The position numbers and the translations under genes were made by a program. From Verrucomicrobium spinosum (GTDB lineage: Bacteria; Verrucomicrobiota; Verrucomicrobiia; JADLBR01; JAIBCM01), in assembly GCA_020718645.1 (NCBI GenBank), contig DYRQ01000001.1, forward strand, positions 29,275 to 74,631: a stretch of 45,357 nt of DNA, given 5' to 3'. Of this stretch, positions 25,695 through 36,256 are shown piece after piece; position 1 is the stretch's first letter, and every line of letters begins with the position of its first letter. The notes beneath the pieces were generated by a model. That model was given only the letters and a program-made list of their open reading frames with translations. It did no database searches and was not told where the DNA came from.

Positions 25695-28600
25695 CTACTG
25701 CACCACAGGTGGAATTGCTTCGGGATCTAGATTCTTCTTCTCATGGGTTTTCCACAAACCGCCGACAGAAAAACGCGACCAAGCCCACCGGATCCACTCC
25801 ACCATGGAGTGTGCCAACCACAAAGCCCACACCAGCATCAGCACGCGGTAGAACCAGATGCTCACCGAGGCTGCGCCGACAACTGGCAAGTCGCTGGCAA
25901 CGGTAGGTTGATACCATGAGAGTAATTTCGCTGAGGAATCCTCGCCGCCAATCCACATTTCAGGATCACCGAGCAGCCCGACCCCAACTACCTGCACCAG
26001 CGATCCGAGCATCCAGAAAGTCAGGAACACCAGCGCTAACTGCCGAAGGTTATACAGCCAGGGAGTGAGACCACTTACCGCATCTTTACCCCGGTGCAAC
26101 AAGAGAAAAAACCATGTGGCAATGACTAGGGCTGCGACAAAATGAACTTGGGTTAATCCTACTGACAACAGCATCCACTGGAGACTACCGAGCGGTGAGG
26201 ATGGCAGGCGTGACAAGAACCACGCAGCAACAAGAGCACACAATAAAATCACCCACAAGCGCACCGCAGGCCCGCGCACCGGACCACTGGCCCACAATGT
26301 CCACCGGCTTTCCGGTATGTGAAACTTGGTGGTTATGTTGGCAGCTGCCACTGGCAATTTCACGGCGTCGCCCCGCTGCCAGAAACCGAGTTCCACGGTG
26401 GATTTCCAGCGGATTTCCAGCTCCTGTGACCCAGGGTGAAGCGGCACGATCAGCTTGCCTTTTTCCAAGCGAATAGGGAGATCATGTCCATCTCTGGATA
26501 AACGCTCGATCTCGATCCCCTCCCCTTCTTGCCCGATGGTAATGGGGAAATCCTCCCCCGTGCTGGATTGCACGGACAAAGCGAGAGTGGAGGCGCGATG
26601 ATGCCTGCCCACTTGCATCTCGTGCTGGGCGCGGTGGACGGTCATCGTCGGGCCTGCAACTTGCTCGGGGCGACTGATCTCCATGGCAATTGTTTCGCCG
26701 GGCCACGGGTTCCAGACCGGGGTCAAATCACTCGCATTTTTTTCGAAAACCGGTTCAAGCCCCGAGAGGGTGACATTCCAGATTGGGGAAGCCTCGAGCC
26801 TCCACTGCTCTACCCAGCGAGCATCCTGCGCTGCGTGCAGCTCGATCTTCGGGAGTGTATCGAGCGAGCTCTCCCACGACACCTGGCTCTCCCGCTCGCT
26901 CATGCGCACTCGGATGCGACCGGACTCTACGGGGAATTGTGCGCTCAACACTTTCTCACCGGCCAGCAGCGGGAGTTCAAGCGAGAGAGCTGCCCCAGCA
27001 GGAGTGAACCGCTCCACGGTAGTGCTCACCTTCCAGACAAGACCGAGTTCGATCACCCGTCGCACTCGGACGAGTGACTGGTAATCCCGTTTTTCGAAGC
27101 GCTCTGATTCGAGGGATGGATTCCTGACCGCACGCTGTTTTTTGGAAAAGAAAAGCTGCCCCTCGGCCAAGCCTTGCTCATCGAGACCGCTCACTGTCCA
27201 CTCATCACTTCTGACGCTCAGCGACCTAGGCTTGAGCGGTAGTGACAAACGCCACTCCTGGACTCCGGGCAACGCGGCTTCGATATGAGCTTTGTGAATG
27301 CCCTGTGGCAGCGAGATCCAAAGAGCGTGCTCCTTCCGCAAGAGGGGGACACGGGCGCCATCGAGAGTCACAGACACTGGCGCCCACTCGGGCAACCCCC
27401 CGGGCAAAGGCACGGCACAGGCTGTGATGGCATGCCACTCTGCGTCCAAGGTTACTTTCCCATCCAACATGATTATTTCAAGAAAAGCTAGATCCGCCAG
27501 TTTGCTTGGCTTCGCCTCCATCTGGAGCACCCGCTCCCGCAGTGTCTCCAGCGTTGGCTTGTCCGGAATCACCCCTTGGGCAACCGCCTGCCCATGCCAG
27601 AAAACAGCAGCCAATAACACCACCGCAGGTGCTGTTTTTCGGGCCGCCATCAGCAGTGGGTTCCAGCACCTGCGCAGGTCGAGCAACAGCGCCAGCAAAC
27701 CGAGCAGAAGCAGGGCGCGTATGACGGAAAGTGGGCGTTGCACAGAAGGCGGCATCCAGAGTGGCACCACTTGGTGTTCGGGTGCCACTGGGCCATCCCA
27801 CGAACAGACCAAGGGCGTCCCCCAACTCCACTCGGGCACGCCAGGCCCTGTCTGCACTTTGGCTTTGGGTTCTTGTGCAAGATTTTTTTTGCGCTGAGGC
27901 ATGCCGGCGGCAGAGGGGGTTGCTTGGTAAAATTGCTCGGATACTGAGGATACGACATCCATTTTTCTCGCTTTCGCAGGCACTGGCATCGGCGCAGGGG
28001 CGGCTGGCAGAGCTGCCTGTGCCGCATCCAGATCCTGTGCCATAAATGCTCCCCGCTGCACAAACTGGGTCTGCCCACCACTGTTCTCCAGTTGCGGGTA
28101 TAGAGCCCCCTGCACCAGAGCGATGCAGAACGGGATCAACACCCACAACAACACCACGGTGGCACCGTATCGCAACACGGTGCATACTTGGCGAAATAAA
28201 CCCTGTGGCACAGCCCGCTCCACCACTACAGCCGCCATCAGCGCCAGCCAAGAATAGCGCGGGGCTCCCGGCTCGTGCCATGCCAAACCCAGCGCCACAA
28301 ATGTCACCAGCCCAGCCTGCCAGCCCCAGACGCGGAAGACAGCAAGTGCACCGACCATGACAAGGAAAAGATCCAGCAGCGTCCAATGAGTGATCCAGTC
28401 CCCTGTGCTGCGATCAGCACCTAGGACAGCCCATGTCCTCCACCCTGGCGGCAAATGAAACACCATCTGCAAACCATCGGCTCCCACCTGCCAACCCGAG
28501 GCGGCGATAGCGCTGGAATCTGCCCTGCCCACAGCCTCGACCGAAAGCGTGCGCGTGCGCACTTCGAACCCCGGGGCTCCCGTGACAGGATTGAGCGTCA

Positions 28601-29804
28601 CCAACTGCGGCTCCCCATCCATCCGCACTGATCCTAGACGGTTTTGCGGACTGCAATCCAACCTCCAAAATTTCTGCAAATTGCCAGACAAGGTGTCGCG
28701 CCATGTCAGCGATCTCCCATCTTCATCGAGCCAAAGAACTCGGTTGATCTGGATATCCCCGTTGCTTTCGATCCCCATGCCACGCAGTTTTTCCACGATG
28801 GCAAATGCCGTTCCCGTCTCCCACGCATAGATAGGCCACTGCTTCCACGCCTCGGGAAACTGCACCTGACTTCCATCCACTGTTGGAAGACCGGGAACCT
28901 CAATAACACGGAAATCTGGAGCCGGTTTTACAGCCACCAATTCAGTGCCACCTCCGGGCCGAACCCCTGGCGCAAAAGAAAAAGAAGCCCATGAATCAGT
29001 GCGGAAGGCATCCACCTCAATCTTGAAACGACCCGGTCTCACGCGCACGGTCGCTACACCTTGAGCATCCACGACGACAGGCAGGGGACCGCGCACGGCT
29101 GAAACCTGCCATCCCTCAGGGATGAGGCTTCCGAGCGACTCTTCCCGGGGTTTTCCCGACACGGAAAGCTCCACCTGCGTGCGCAACCAAGTCGGATTAC
29201 CGTCTTCCAATAAGCGCCAAGTTTGAGATGAGACATTGTCTTGCGTATTGTCTGTCACCCCAGCAGAAACCCTGCGTTTGAGCCACACTCTGCCACTGGC
29301 GTCTCGACTCGGAAACTCGACAAGCTTCCCCTCCAACCAGAGAGAGATCACACCGTAGTTCTCAGGGACAAGCAACGACTCCGGCATCTGCATCCACGGC
29401 AGCACTCCCTCTATCCTGTGCGTCCCCGGCATGAGACGAACACAGGGCAATAGCTCATGCTCCACCACTGGCACGGGGATGCCGCCCATCTTCACCTTCA
29501 CCGGCCAGATATCCTTGGTGCCGGGCAGCGTCAGCAGCACCTCATCACATGCCGTCACTTCCACAGAAAATTCGGCGCCAGTGGCTCCGGCTTTCACCAC
29601 ACACACCGAAGGCCAGAGCGGTAGCCGGACAGCCGGTTGGTCGTAGGCGGCTGGCACCGATTTGGGCAGATCATCCCATGTCGCCCACTCGACCCAATCC
29701 TTCAGTGCTTGGGGCAAAGACCGAGCTGGCTCCGCCGCTTGAGCTGAAAAGAGAGTCAACCACCAAGCCATGAAACACAGAATCACTGATAGTATGGGAC
29801 GCAT
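25695..29804 (-). CDS. Very large membrane protein of unknown function with two similar beta-rich halves (1369 aa)
   Basis: I do not recognise the family. A signal peptide ('FMAWWLTLFSAQA|AE') leads into a beta-rich exported region (about 25-465), a cluster of hydrophobic helices (about 470-570), a Pro/Ala-rich linker (about 600-630, 'AALPAAPAPMPVPAKARK') and helices near 690-745. The last of these begins at Met719 and looks like a signal peptide ('AARKTAPAVVLLAAVFWHGQAVAQG'). A second beta-rich region (about 750-1175) and four more membrane helices (about 1178-1340) follow. Part of the first region ('VTACDEVLLTLPG...LMPGTHRIEGVLP') resembles part of the second ('ITACAVPLPGG...LPQGIHKAHIEAALP'), suggesting duplication. 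The gene is alone on its strand, convergent with glgX and divergent from gcvP. Confidence 0.75.
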   Translation of the reverse strand: MRPILSVILCFMAWWLTLFSAQAAEPARSLPQALKDWVEWATWDDLPKSVPAAYDQPAVRLPLWPSVCVVKAGATGAEFSVEVTACDEVLLTLPGTKDIWPVKVKMGGIPVPVVEHELLPCVRLMPGTHRIEGVLPWMQMPESLLVPENYGVISLWLEGKLVEFPSRDASGRVWLKRRVSAGVTDNTQDNVSSQTWRLLEDGNPTWLRTQVELSVSGKPREESLGSLIPEGWQVSAVRGPLPVVVDAQGVATVRVRPGRFKIEVDAFRTDSWASFSFAPGVRPGGGTELVAVKPAPDFRVIEVPGLPTVDGSQVQFPEAWKQWPIYAWETGTAFAIVEKLRGMGIESNGDIQINRVLWLDEDGRSLTWRDTLSGNLQKFWRLDCSPQNRLGSVRMDGEPQLVTLNPVTGAPGFEVRTRTLSVEAVGRADSSAIAASGWQVGADGLQMVFHLPPGWRTWAVLGADRSTGDWITHWTLLDLFLVMVGALAVFRVWGWQAGLVTFVALGLAWHEPGAPRYSWLALMAAVVVERAVPQGLFRQVCTVLRYGATVVLLWVLIPFCIALVQGALYPQLENSGGQTQFVQRGAFMAQDLDAAQAALPAAPAPMPVPAKARKMDVVSSVSEQFYQATPSAAGMPQRKKNLAQEPKAKVQTGPGVPEWSWGTPLVCSWDGPVAPEHQVVPLWMPPSVQRPLSVIRALLLLGLLALLLDLRRCWNPLLMAARKTAPAVVLLAAVFWHGQAVAQGVIPDKPTLETLRERVLQMEAKPSKLADLAFLEIIMLDGKVTLDAEWHAITACAVPLPGGLPEWAPVSVTLDGARVPLLRKEHALWISLPQGIHKAHIEAALPGVQEWRLSLPLKPRSLSVRSDEWTVSGLDEQGLAEGQLFFSKKQRAVRNPSLESERFEKRDYQSLVRVRRVIELGLVWKVSTTVERFTPAGAALSLELPLLAGEKVLSAQFPVESGRIRVRMSERESQVSWESSLDTLPKIELHAAQDARWVEQWRLEASPIWNVTLSGLEPVFEKNASDLTPVWNPWPGETIAMEISRPEQVAGPTMTVHRAQHEMQVGRHHRASTLALSVQSSTGEDFPITIGQEGEGIEIERLSRDGHDLPIRLEKGKLIVPLHPGSQELEIRWKSTVELGFWQRGDAVKLPVAAANITTKFHIPESRWTLWASGPVRGPAVRLWVILLCALVAAWFLSRLPSSPLGSLQWMLLSVGLTQVHFVAALVIATWFFLLLHRGKDAVSGLTPWLYNLRQLALVFLTFWMLGSLVQVVGVGLLGDPEMWIGGEDSSAKLLSWYQPTVASDLPVVGAASVSIWFYRVLMLVWALWLAHSMVEWIRWAWSRFSVGGLWKTHEKKNLDPEAIPPVVQ

Positions 29805-29958
29805 AAAAAATTCCTCTTTTTCTAGGTTATTGGAGATCTTGAGTCATGACACCCCGTTTGCCAAGCCAAGTATCGTCCCTGAAAATAGCGCGTAACCGCC
29901 CCTCTCTTTCGACGCATAGCTTCTTGCAATATCTGCCTTCGTTTTGTAATGCTTGCCG

Positions 29959-32895
29959 ATGCAAACTGCCTCGAGCGATTCCTCCCGCACACTGGCCACA
30001 GCCGCGGTCGTCTCTGACCATGTGTTTACCGATGTGATCCCTGATATTTTTCCTGACACTTTTCCTGCCTCTATCCCTTTTCTGCCAAGGCATGTAGGGG
30101 CCTCCGAGGATGAGATCAACGGCATGCTCGCCGCTCTTGGCTGCAACTCGCTAGATTCTCTCTGCAACACCGCCGTCCCCCACTCGATCCGCCTCAAAAA
30201 AACACTCCGCCTCCCTGATCCCTCATCAGAACAGGATGCCTTGGCCGAACTGCGCTCCATCGCGGACAAAAACAAGATATTCCGCAGCTACATCGGCACG
30301 GGTTACAACGGCACGATCACACCCCCGGTCATCCAGCGGCTCATCCTCGAAAATCCGGGCTGGTATACAGCCTATACCCCCTACCAAGCTGAGATTGCCC
30401 AAGGCAGACTGGAAGCTTTGCTGAATTTCCAAACCTTGGTCTGCGACCTCACCGGCATGCCAGTCGCCAACGCATCCCTCCTCGATGAAGCCACCGCCGC
30501 AGCCGAAGCTGTCACCATGTGCCTCGCCTTGCGCGACGCCCCCACCCGCAATACCGTCTTCGCTGCTGCCTCGTGCCACCCACAGACCCTAGCCGTCATC
30601 AAGACTCGCTGCCGCCCGCTCGGGATCCGTGTGGAAATCGGCGATCCAACCTCTTTCCTCCCCACCCCAGAATATCTGGCTGTGATCGTGCAATACCCCG
30701 ATACTGAAGGTGTCATCCGCTCCTACAGCGACCTTGCTGAAATCTCGCACTCTACGGGCACTAAACTTATTGTCGCTGCCGATCTGCTCTCTCTGGCCTT
30801 GCTCGCACCTCCTTCCACATTCGGTGCAGATATCGTCATCGGCAGTGCCCAGCGTTTTGGTGTGCCCATGGGATTCGGCGGACCCCATGCCGCCTTCATG
30901 GCCACACGCGACGAACTCAAACGCTCGATGCCTGGCCGCCTCATCGGCGTCTCGCGTGATGCTGACGGACGCCCAGGCTACCGCCTCTCCTTGCAAACCC
31001 GCGAACAGCACATCCGCCGCGAGAAGGCCACGAGTAACATCTGCACAGCTCAGGTGCTGCTCGCTGTCATGGCCTCCATGTATGCCGTTTACCATGGCCC
31101 CGCCGGTGTCAAAGCCATAGCTTCGCGCATACACCAACAGGCGCGACGACTCGCTACAGCCCTGCGCTCGGCTGGCCACTCCCTAGCTTCCACCACTTTC
31201 TTCGACACCTTGCGCGTCTCTCTCAAACCGGGAATAAATGCTGACGCGGTTCATGCGGCTTTGGCTTCGGCCAAAATCAACCTGCGCCTCATGCCTGACA
31301 ACACTTTTGGCATCTCTCTCGACGAGACCGTCACCGAATCAGATCTCAGAGACTTGGCTTCCTGTTTCAACGCCATACTGCCAGCGGCCTCAGACCTCGC
31401 TCCCCTGCCAAGCGCAGTGCTGCGCAAAGGGGATATCCTCCGGCACCCCATCTTCCACCAACACCACACCGAAACCGAGTTGATGCGTTACATCAAACGC
31501 TTGGAGGCCAAAGATGTCACCCTGACCCACTCCATGATCCCGCTGGGTTCTTGCACGATGAAACTCAATGCCGCCTCGGAGATGCAGGCTGTCACCTGGC
31601 CCGAGTTCGGCGCCTTGCACCCCCACTGCCCCAGCAGCCAGAGCAAGGGCTACACGAAACTCGCCAAGGACTTAGAGAAATGGCTATCGGAAGTCACTGG
31701 TTTCTCCGCTGTATCTCTCCAACCCAATGCGGGTTCCCAAGGTGAATACGCAGGGCTTCTGGCCATTCGCGGTTGGCATGAAGCCGACGGTCAGCCCCAC
31801 CGCACAGTCTGCCTGATTCCTACCTCCGCCCACGGCACCAACCCTGCCAGCGCTGTGATGGCTGGATTCCAAGTAGTCGGCGTGCGCTGCGAAACCAACG
31901 GTGATATTGACATGTCAGATCTCGAAGCCAAGTGCGTCCAACACGCCGAGAACCTAGCTGCCCTCATGGTCACCTACCCTTCGACCCACGGCGTATTCGA
32001 GACGACTATCAAAAAAATCTGCAAGCTCGTGCATGACCACGGCGGTCAAGTTTATATGGACGGTGCCAATATGAACGCGCAAGTCGGCCTCTGCCGCCCA
32101 GGCGATATTGGCGCTGATGTCTGCCACCTCAATCTTCACAAAACTTTCTGCATCCCCCACGGCGGCGGCGGACCAGGCGTCGGCCCCATCGGCGTGGCCA
32201 AACACTTGGCTCCATTCCTCCCCTCCACCTCATGGGACAACTCCGGCAACCCTACGGGCTACGCTGTGGGCCCTGTCTCTGCCGCTCCTCTCGGCAGCGC
32301 CACTATCTTGGTCATACCTTGGATGTATATCCGCATGCTCGGGGCGGTCGGGCTCTCCCGCTCCACGCAGGTGGCTATCCTGAATGCCAACTATGTCGCC
32401 CATCGTCTCAAAGGTGCCTACCCTGTGCTTTTCACCGGCCCCGGCGGCTTCGTCGCCCACGAATGCGTGCTGGACTGTCGCCCGTTCAAAACCCACGGCA
32501 TCGAGGTGGAAGACATCGCCAAGCGCCTGATGGATTTCGGATTCCACGCACCGACTATGTCTTGGCCAGTGCCAGGCACGCTGATGGTGGAACCAACCGA
32601 GAGCGAATCCCGCGAGGAACTGGACCGCTTCTGCGATGCCATGCTCTCCATCGCCGAGGAAATCCGAGCTGTCAGTGAAGGGCGTTTGGATAAAGTGAAC
32701 AACCCACTCAAGCGGGCTCCTCACCCCGCCGATTCTGTCTGCTCCGACTCTTGGGATCGCCCTTACTCCCGCGAACAAGCGGCCTATCCAGCTCCTTGGC
32801 TACGCACCCACAAATACTGGCCACCCGTCAGCCGTATTGACAATGTTTACGGCGACAGAAACTTGGTCTGCACTTGCCCACCTATGGAGGAGTGA
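29959..32895 (+). CDS. gcvP: Glycine dehydrogenase (decarboxylating), P-protein of the glycine cleavage system
   Basis: GcvP is the PLP-dependent subunit that decarboxylates glycine and passes the aminomethyl group to the lipoyl H-protein. At 978 residues it is the single-chain form, with both the P1 half ('[13 protein letters not shown]', '[16 protein letters not shown]', '[28 protein letters not shown]') and the P2 half ('GSCTMKLNA', '[13 protein letters not shown]', '[16 protein letters not shown]'). Lys728 in the last motif should hold PLP. The start at ATG 29959 gives an N-terminal extension of about 40 residues before the first conserved motif; the track uses a TTG two codons earlier. 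gcvT and gcvH are absent from the window. nadE follows after 18 bases. Confidence 0.96.
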   Translation: MQTASSDSSRTLATAAVVSDHVFTDVIPDIFPDTFPASIPFLPRHVGASEDEINGMLAALGCNSLDSLCNTAVPHSIRLKKTLRLPDPSSEQDALAELRSIADKNKIFRSYIGTGYNGTITPPVIQRLILENPGWYTAYTPYQAEIAQGRLEALLNFQTLVCDLTGMPVANASLLDEATAAAEAVTMCLALRDAPTRNTVFAAASCHPQTLAVIKTRCRPLGIRVEIGDPTSFLPTPEYLAVIVQYPDTEGVIRSYSDLAEISHSTGTKLIVAADLLSLALLAPPSTFGADIVIGSAQRFGVPMGFGGPHAAFMATRDELKRSMPGRLIGVSRDADGRPGYRLSLQTREQHIRREKATSNICTAQVLLAVMASMYAVYHGPAGVKAIASRIHQQARRLATALRSAGHSLASTTFFDTLRVSLKPGINADAVHAALASAKINLRLMPDNTFGISLDETVTESDLRDLASCFNAILPAASDLAPLPSAVLRKGDILRHPIFHQHHTETELMRYIKRLEAKDVTLTHSMIPLGSCTMKLNAASEMQAVTWPEFGALHPHCPSSQSKGYTKLAKDLEKWLSEVTGFSAVSLQPNAGSQGEYAGLLAIRGWHEADGQPHRTVCLIPTSAHGTNPASAVMAGFQVVGVRCETNGDIDMSDLEAKCVQHAENLAALMVTYPSTHGVFETTIKKICKLVHDHGGQVYMDGANMNAQVGLCRPGDIGADVCHLNLHKTFCIPHGGGGPGVGPIGVAKHLAPFLPSTSWDNSGNPTGYAVGPVSAAPLGSATILVIPWMYIRMLGAVGLSRSTQVAILNANYVAHRLKGAYPVLFTGPGGFVAHECVLDCRPFKTHGIEVEDIAKRLMDFGFHAPTMSWPVPGTLMVEPTESESREELDRFCDAMLSIAEEIRAVSEGRLDKVNNPLKRAPHPADSVCSDSWDRPYSREQAAYPAPWLRTHKYWPPVSRIDNVYGDRNLVCTCPPMEE

Positions 32896-32913
32896 GCACC
32901 CGCTCAGCGCCGC

Positions 32914-34560
32914 ATGAAAATCGCTCTCTGCCAGATCAACAGCACCGTTGGTGACCTCTCCGGCAACGCCCAGCGCATCATCGCCGCCGCTGCTCGTGCC
33001 CGCGAGGCTGGCGCTGTGCTGGCTGTTTTTCCAGAACTCTGCTTGAGCGGATACCCACCCCAAGACCTGCTACTCCGCCCTGCTTTCATGGACGCAGTCG
33101 CCGCCCAGCTCAACCAACTCGCCTCCGAAATCCTCGGTGTCACCGCACTGGTGGGAACTCCCACCACCAGCCAGAAGCGCCCTGGCAGACCGTGCTACAA
33201 TAGCGCGGCACTTCTCCGCGACGGACGCGTAGAAACTCTCTTCCACAAACGCCTCCTCCCCACCTACGATGTGTTCGACGAAGACCGCTATTTCGAGCCG
33301 GGCAACAGCCCTGCCTTCTTCGAACTCGGCGGAAATAAAATCGGCGTCACCATCTGTGAAGACATTTGGAACGACGGCGATTTCTGGCGCGAACGACGCT
33401 ACTCCAGCGACCCCTTGCACGATCTTGCCTCCCTAGGCTGCTCGACTATTGTCAATCTCTCCGCCTCCCCGTGGCACTCGGGCAAAGAGCAACTGCGCGA
33501 ACAAATGATCCGCTGTGCTGCCACCGATGAAAACTGTTCGATCCTCCTCTGCAATGCAGTCGGTGGCAATGACCACCTCGTCTTCGACGGTAGTAGTTTT
33601 GCCGTCTCCCCCAGTGGCACTGTTATCGCCCGCAGCCCTTCGTTTGAAGAGTCTGTCACAGTGGTGGACACCGAATGTCCTACACCCGCACCCGAACCCA
33701 CCACTATCCCCGAGGAGATGATCTACCGCGCCCTCGTCCTAGGCACACGCGATTACCTGCATAAATGTGGCTTCTCCAAAGCTGTTCTTGGCCTGAGCGG
33801 TGGCATAGATTCTTCCCTCGTTGCCGTCATCGCTGCTGACGCTCTCGGCGCGGAAAATGTCCTCGGGGTTTCACTGCCTGCTCCGGTCTCCAGCGAGGGC
33901 AGCCTCCGCGATGCCGAGGCCCTCGCCCGCTCCCTCGGTATTGGCTACACCGTGGTGCCGATCCACCAACCCTTCGAGAGTGTCTGCTGGTCGCTCTCGG
34001 GGGTTTTCGCTCCTTATCCCACCGATGTGACCGAGGAGAATATCCAGTCCCGCCTGCGCGGCCTGACGCTCATGGCCATCTCCAATAAATTCAAATCCCT
34101 CGTCCTCACAACCGGTAATAAATCTGAACTGGCCGTCGGCTATTGCACCATCTACGGCGACATGAGTGGCGGGCTGGCCGTGATCTCCGATCTGCCAAAA
34201 ACCGTAGTTTACCAAGTCTGCCGCTGGATCAATCGCGAGAGGGAAATCATCCCCGACTCCTGCATCTCCAAACCCCCCAGCGCTGAGCTGCGAGAGAACC
34301 AGACCGACCAAGATTCCCTGCCTCCCTACGACATCCTCGACAGCATCCTGCACCAGTATGTGGAGGAGAATAAACCCGTGCGCGACATCATCGCCTCTGG
34401 CCACGACCCTGCCACCGTGCACGATGTCGTGCGCCTCGTTGACCTAAATGAATACAAGAGGCAACAGGCTGCGCCCGGACTCAAAATCACCCCCCGCGCC
34501 TTTGGTCGCGGACGCCGCATGCCCATGGCCCAAAGATTTCGGGAAGGGCTTCCCCACTGA
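32914..34560 (+). CDS. nadE: Glutamine-dependent NAD+ synthetase
   Basis: This enzyme amidates nicotinic acid adenine dinucleotide to NAD+ using glutamine. The N-terminal nitrilase-type amidotransferase carries the Glu-Lys-Cys triad: Glu41 ('FPELCLSGYPP'), Lys112 ('HKRLLPTYDVFDE') and Cys148 ('VTICEDIWND'). The C-terminal synthetase has the PP-loop 'GLSGGIDSSLV', 'TTGNKSELAVGYCTIYGDMSGG' and the C-terminal 'KITPRAFGRGRRMPM'. At 548 residues it fits the fused two-domain form. It probably forms an operon with gcvP upstream and the GYF_2 protein 21 bases downstream. GGAGG lies at the end of gcvP but rather far from the ATG. Confidence 0.97.
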   Translation: MKIALCQINSTVGDLSGNAQRIIAAAARAREAGAVLAVFPELCLSGYPPQDLLLRPAFMDAVAAQLNQLASEILGVTALVGTPTTSQKRPGRPCYNSAALLRDGRVETLFHKRLLPTYDVFDEDRYFEPGNSPAFFELGGNKIGVTICEDIWNDGDFWRERRYSSDPLHDLASLGCSTIVNLSASPWHSGKEQLREQMIRCAATDENCSILLCNAVGGNDHLVFDGSSFAVSPSGTVIARSPSFEESVTVVDTECPTPAPEPTTIPEEMIYRALVLGTRDYLHKCGFSKAVLGLSGGIDSSLVAVIAADALGAENVLGVSLPAPVSSEGSLRDAEALARSLGIGYTVVPIHQPFESVCWSLSGVFAPYPTDVTEENIQSRLRGLTLMAISNKFKSLVLTTGNKSELAVGYCTIYGDMSGGLAVISDLPKTVVYQVCRWINREREIIPDSCISKPPSAELRENQTDQDSLPPYDILDSILHQYVEENKPVRDIIASGHDPATVHDVVRLVDLNEYKRQQAAPGLKITPRAFGRGRRMPMAQRFREGLPH

Positions 34561-34581
34561 ACTTCTTGAAACTTTTGTAGT

Positions 34582-35541
34582 ATGGACTACTACCTCCTCA
34601 TCGGCGACGAGCAGTCTGGACCGCTCACCCCAGCACGGGTGCGCTCGCTCTTGGCCACTTTACCATCGGACCAAGAATCTTGGATCTGGTGCGAAGGCAT
34701 GGCTGATTGGCAGGATTCCGTTCAGTGGCTCCTCGACTCTTCCTCGGATGCCGTAGAAACTTATGAAGTAGCTGACAACTCCTCAACAGCTACTATCGAA
34801 GCCCAGCCTACCGATTATTTCGTGCTCCGCGGCGAGGACACCCTCGGCCCATGGAGCGAAAGCGATCTCGTTGCCCGCCTCCAAGCTGGGGAATTCCAAG
34901 AGACCGACCTTCTCTTCCAGGACGGCATGGCGGATTGGAGTCCTGTCGGCGATCTTTTCACCAAAGCACCCACCCCGACACGACTCGGTTGGCTGCTGGT
35001 CTGCGGAGGCACAGTCCTTGCCATAGCCGTCTCTGCTTTCATGGGTTTCAGCGCTCTTTCTCAGGGCAACCAATACGCCGAAACAGCCGCCCGCTTTCTC
35101 AACCGCGGCACTCCTACACAGGCTGACATCACTTGGGACGCTTGGATTGCCATGAACCGCGCGGAAATACAGATTGCGAAAACGCCCGACCTCATGGATC
35201 GCACTGCTTCAGCAATCTCTATTTACAATGCCATCGCCATCACAGGCGCAGACGAAGCCCTAGTTCAATTTCTTGGTCGCACCCTCGCCTTGCACAACCG
35301 CAGGCTCACCACCCTCCACTCCCTCCGCAGCGATCTATCTGCCATCCAAGAAAAATACCCCAACCTACCGATCAACCTGAACGCCATCGGCCTTCCCCCT
35401 GAAATTCAATCTGAGATCCAAGCGTCTGTTCAGTTGCACACTCCCGACCTCAAGACTGTGGACGATGAGTTCGCCAAACTTCACAAAGAGAAAACCGCTG
35501 TAGGGCGCACCCTCTCCCTCAAATACCAACGCCCTTTCTAG
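34582..35541 (+). CDS. Membrane protein with two tandem GYF_2 (DUF4339) domains
   Basis: Two copies of the GYF_2 module lie at about residues 3-50 ('YYLLIGDEQSGPLTPARVRSLL...WCEGMADWQ') and 78-130 ('YFVLRGEDTLGPWSESDLVARL...FQDGMADWSPV'). A single transmembrane helix ('GWLLVCGGTVLAIAVSAFMGF', about 135-157) follows, then about 160 residues that are helical and soluble ('LHNRRLTTLHSLRSDLSAIQEKYPN'). The GYF_2 modules would sit on the cytoplasmic side and the C-terminal part outside. The family function is unknown; the modules are thought to bind proline-rich peptides. It is last in the gcvP-nadE run. Confidence 0.8.
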   Translation: MDYYLLIGDEQSGPLTPARVRSLLATLPSDQESWIWCEGMADWQDSVQWLLDSSSDAVETYEVADNSSTATIEAQPTDYFVLRGEDTLGPWSESDLVARLQAGEFQETDLLFQDGMADWSPVGDLFTKAPTPTRLGWLLVCGGTVLAIAVSAFMGFSALSQGNQYAETAARFLNRGTPTQADITWDAWIAMNRAEIQIAKTPDLMDRTASAISIYNAIAITGADEALVQFLGRTLALHNRRLTTLHSLRSDLSAIQEKYPNLPINLNAIGLPPEIQSEIQASVQLHTPDLKTVDDEFAKLHKEKTAVGRTLSLKYQRPF

Positions 35542-35670
35542 CCTGGCGAGTGCCTGACCTCAGCACAAACCAGACAGCAACTCTGGACTACGATCCTGCA
35601 ATCCTGTTGCTGATGACCCCTATGATCCCGAATTTGGCAAGAGCACGCACTCGGTCATACTGCTAGAGAG

Positions 35671-35710
35671 AGGACAAAAGCAGAAAAGCCACCCCGTTGC
35701 CAAGGTGGCT
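35671..35710 (-). terminator. Rho-independent terminator after the FlgM-like gene
   Basis: On the minus strand AGCCACC pairs with GGTGGCT (7 bp) around a 10-base loop, followed by TTTCTGCTTTTG. It lies about 30 bases beyond the stop of the small minus-strand gene. The rest of the 197-base gap (35542-35738) shows nothing else I can identify. Confidence 0.7.
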
Positions 35711-35738
35711 CAAATAATTTCAGGCTGTCGCGGATGCG

Positions 35739-36032
35739 TTAGTCAGGTTTGGCTGCGGTTCCGATCAGTTTGGCCATACCCTCGATAATCGCCGGAGGCG
35801 GGAAGGCACCATTCTGCACCATGTCTTTATAGGAAGACACGATCTCCTGACGGACTTCTGGGCTGTTCTGGAGCTGGCTCACATAGCTGGCTACCTTCTG
35901 GACATTGGGCGAGAGGCTGATCGAATCCGAAACCGGAACTTGGGGCTGCGCTTGCGCGGCTACTGGCCGAGATTGCACCGTTTGGACGGCACCCACATCA
36001 AGACCTGAATCTGTAACTTTCGGAATATTCAT
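35739..36032 (-). CDS. FlgM-like (anti-sigma-28 family) small protein
   Basis: The 97-residue protein has a disordered N-terminal half (Gln-, Ala- and Val-rich) and a C-terminal half with the pattern of FlgM: 'DSISLSPNVQKVASYVSQLQNSPEVRQEIVSSY' followed by 'DMVQNGAFPPPAIIEGMAKLI'. FlgM binds and inhibits the flagellar sigma factor FliA until it is exported. The match rests on the LS...SPEVR...I..G pattern judged by eye, so the function is tentative. No flagellar gene, FliA or chemotaxis gene occurs in the window. It is followed by its own terminator and divergent from the acetate transporter across 240 bases. Confidence 0.5.
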   Translation of the reverse strand: MNIPKVTDSGLDVGAVQTVQSRPVAAQAQPQVPVSDSISLSPNVQKVASYVSQLQNSPEVRQEIVSSYKDMVQNGAFPPPAIIEGMAKLIGTAAKPD

Positions 36033-36256
36033 AATACCATCATCTTCGGCACTGCTTCTGGATACTTGAGAATTATTTTATAAAATTCCAAAAAAACTGC
36101 TTCAAGCAGCCTATCCACCACTGACCCGAAGTAGCTCACCAGTTTTTGGCGGCTTCATTTCTAAAACCTAGGAAGGGCGCGCGAGGTGTCAAACTTTTTC
36201 CCCCCTCTCATGGTTTATTTGATGTTTTTGCCTTGCGAACGGAGGAAAGCTTCGGT

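Noticed and set aside
27478-28386. 302-aa minus-strand ORF rich in Gly, Cys and Ala
   Set aside because: Lies in another frame of the 1369-residue gene, and its skewed composition is typical of out-of-frame reading.
29805-29958. Possible glycine riboswitch before gcvP
   Set aside because: I searched the 154-base gap by eye and saw no glycine-aptamer core or terminator-like switch.
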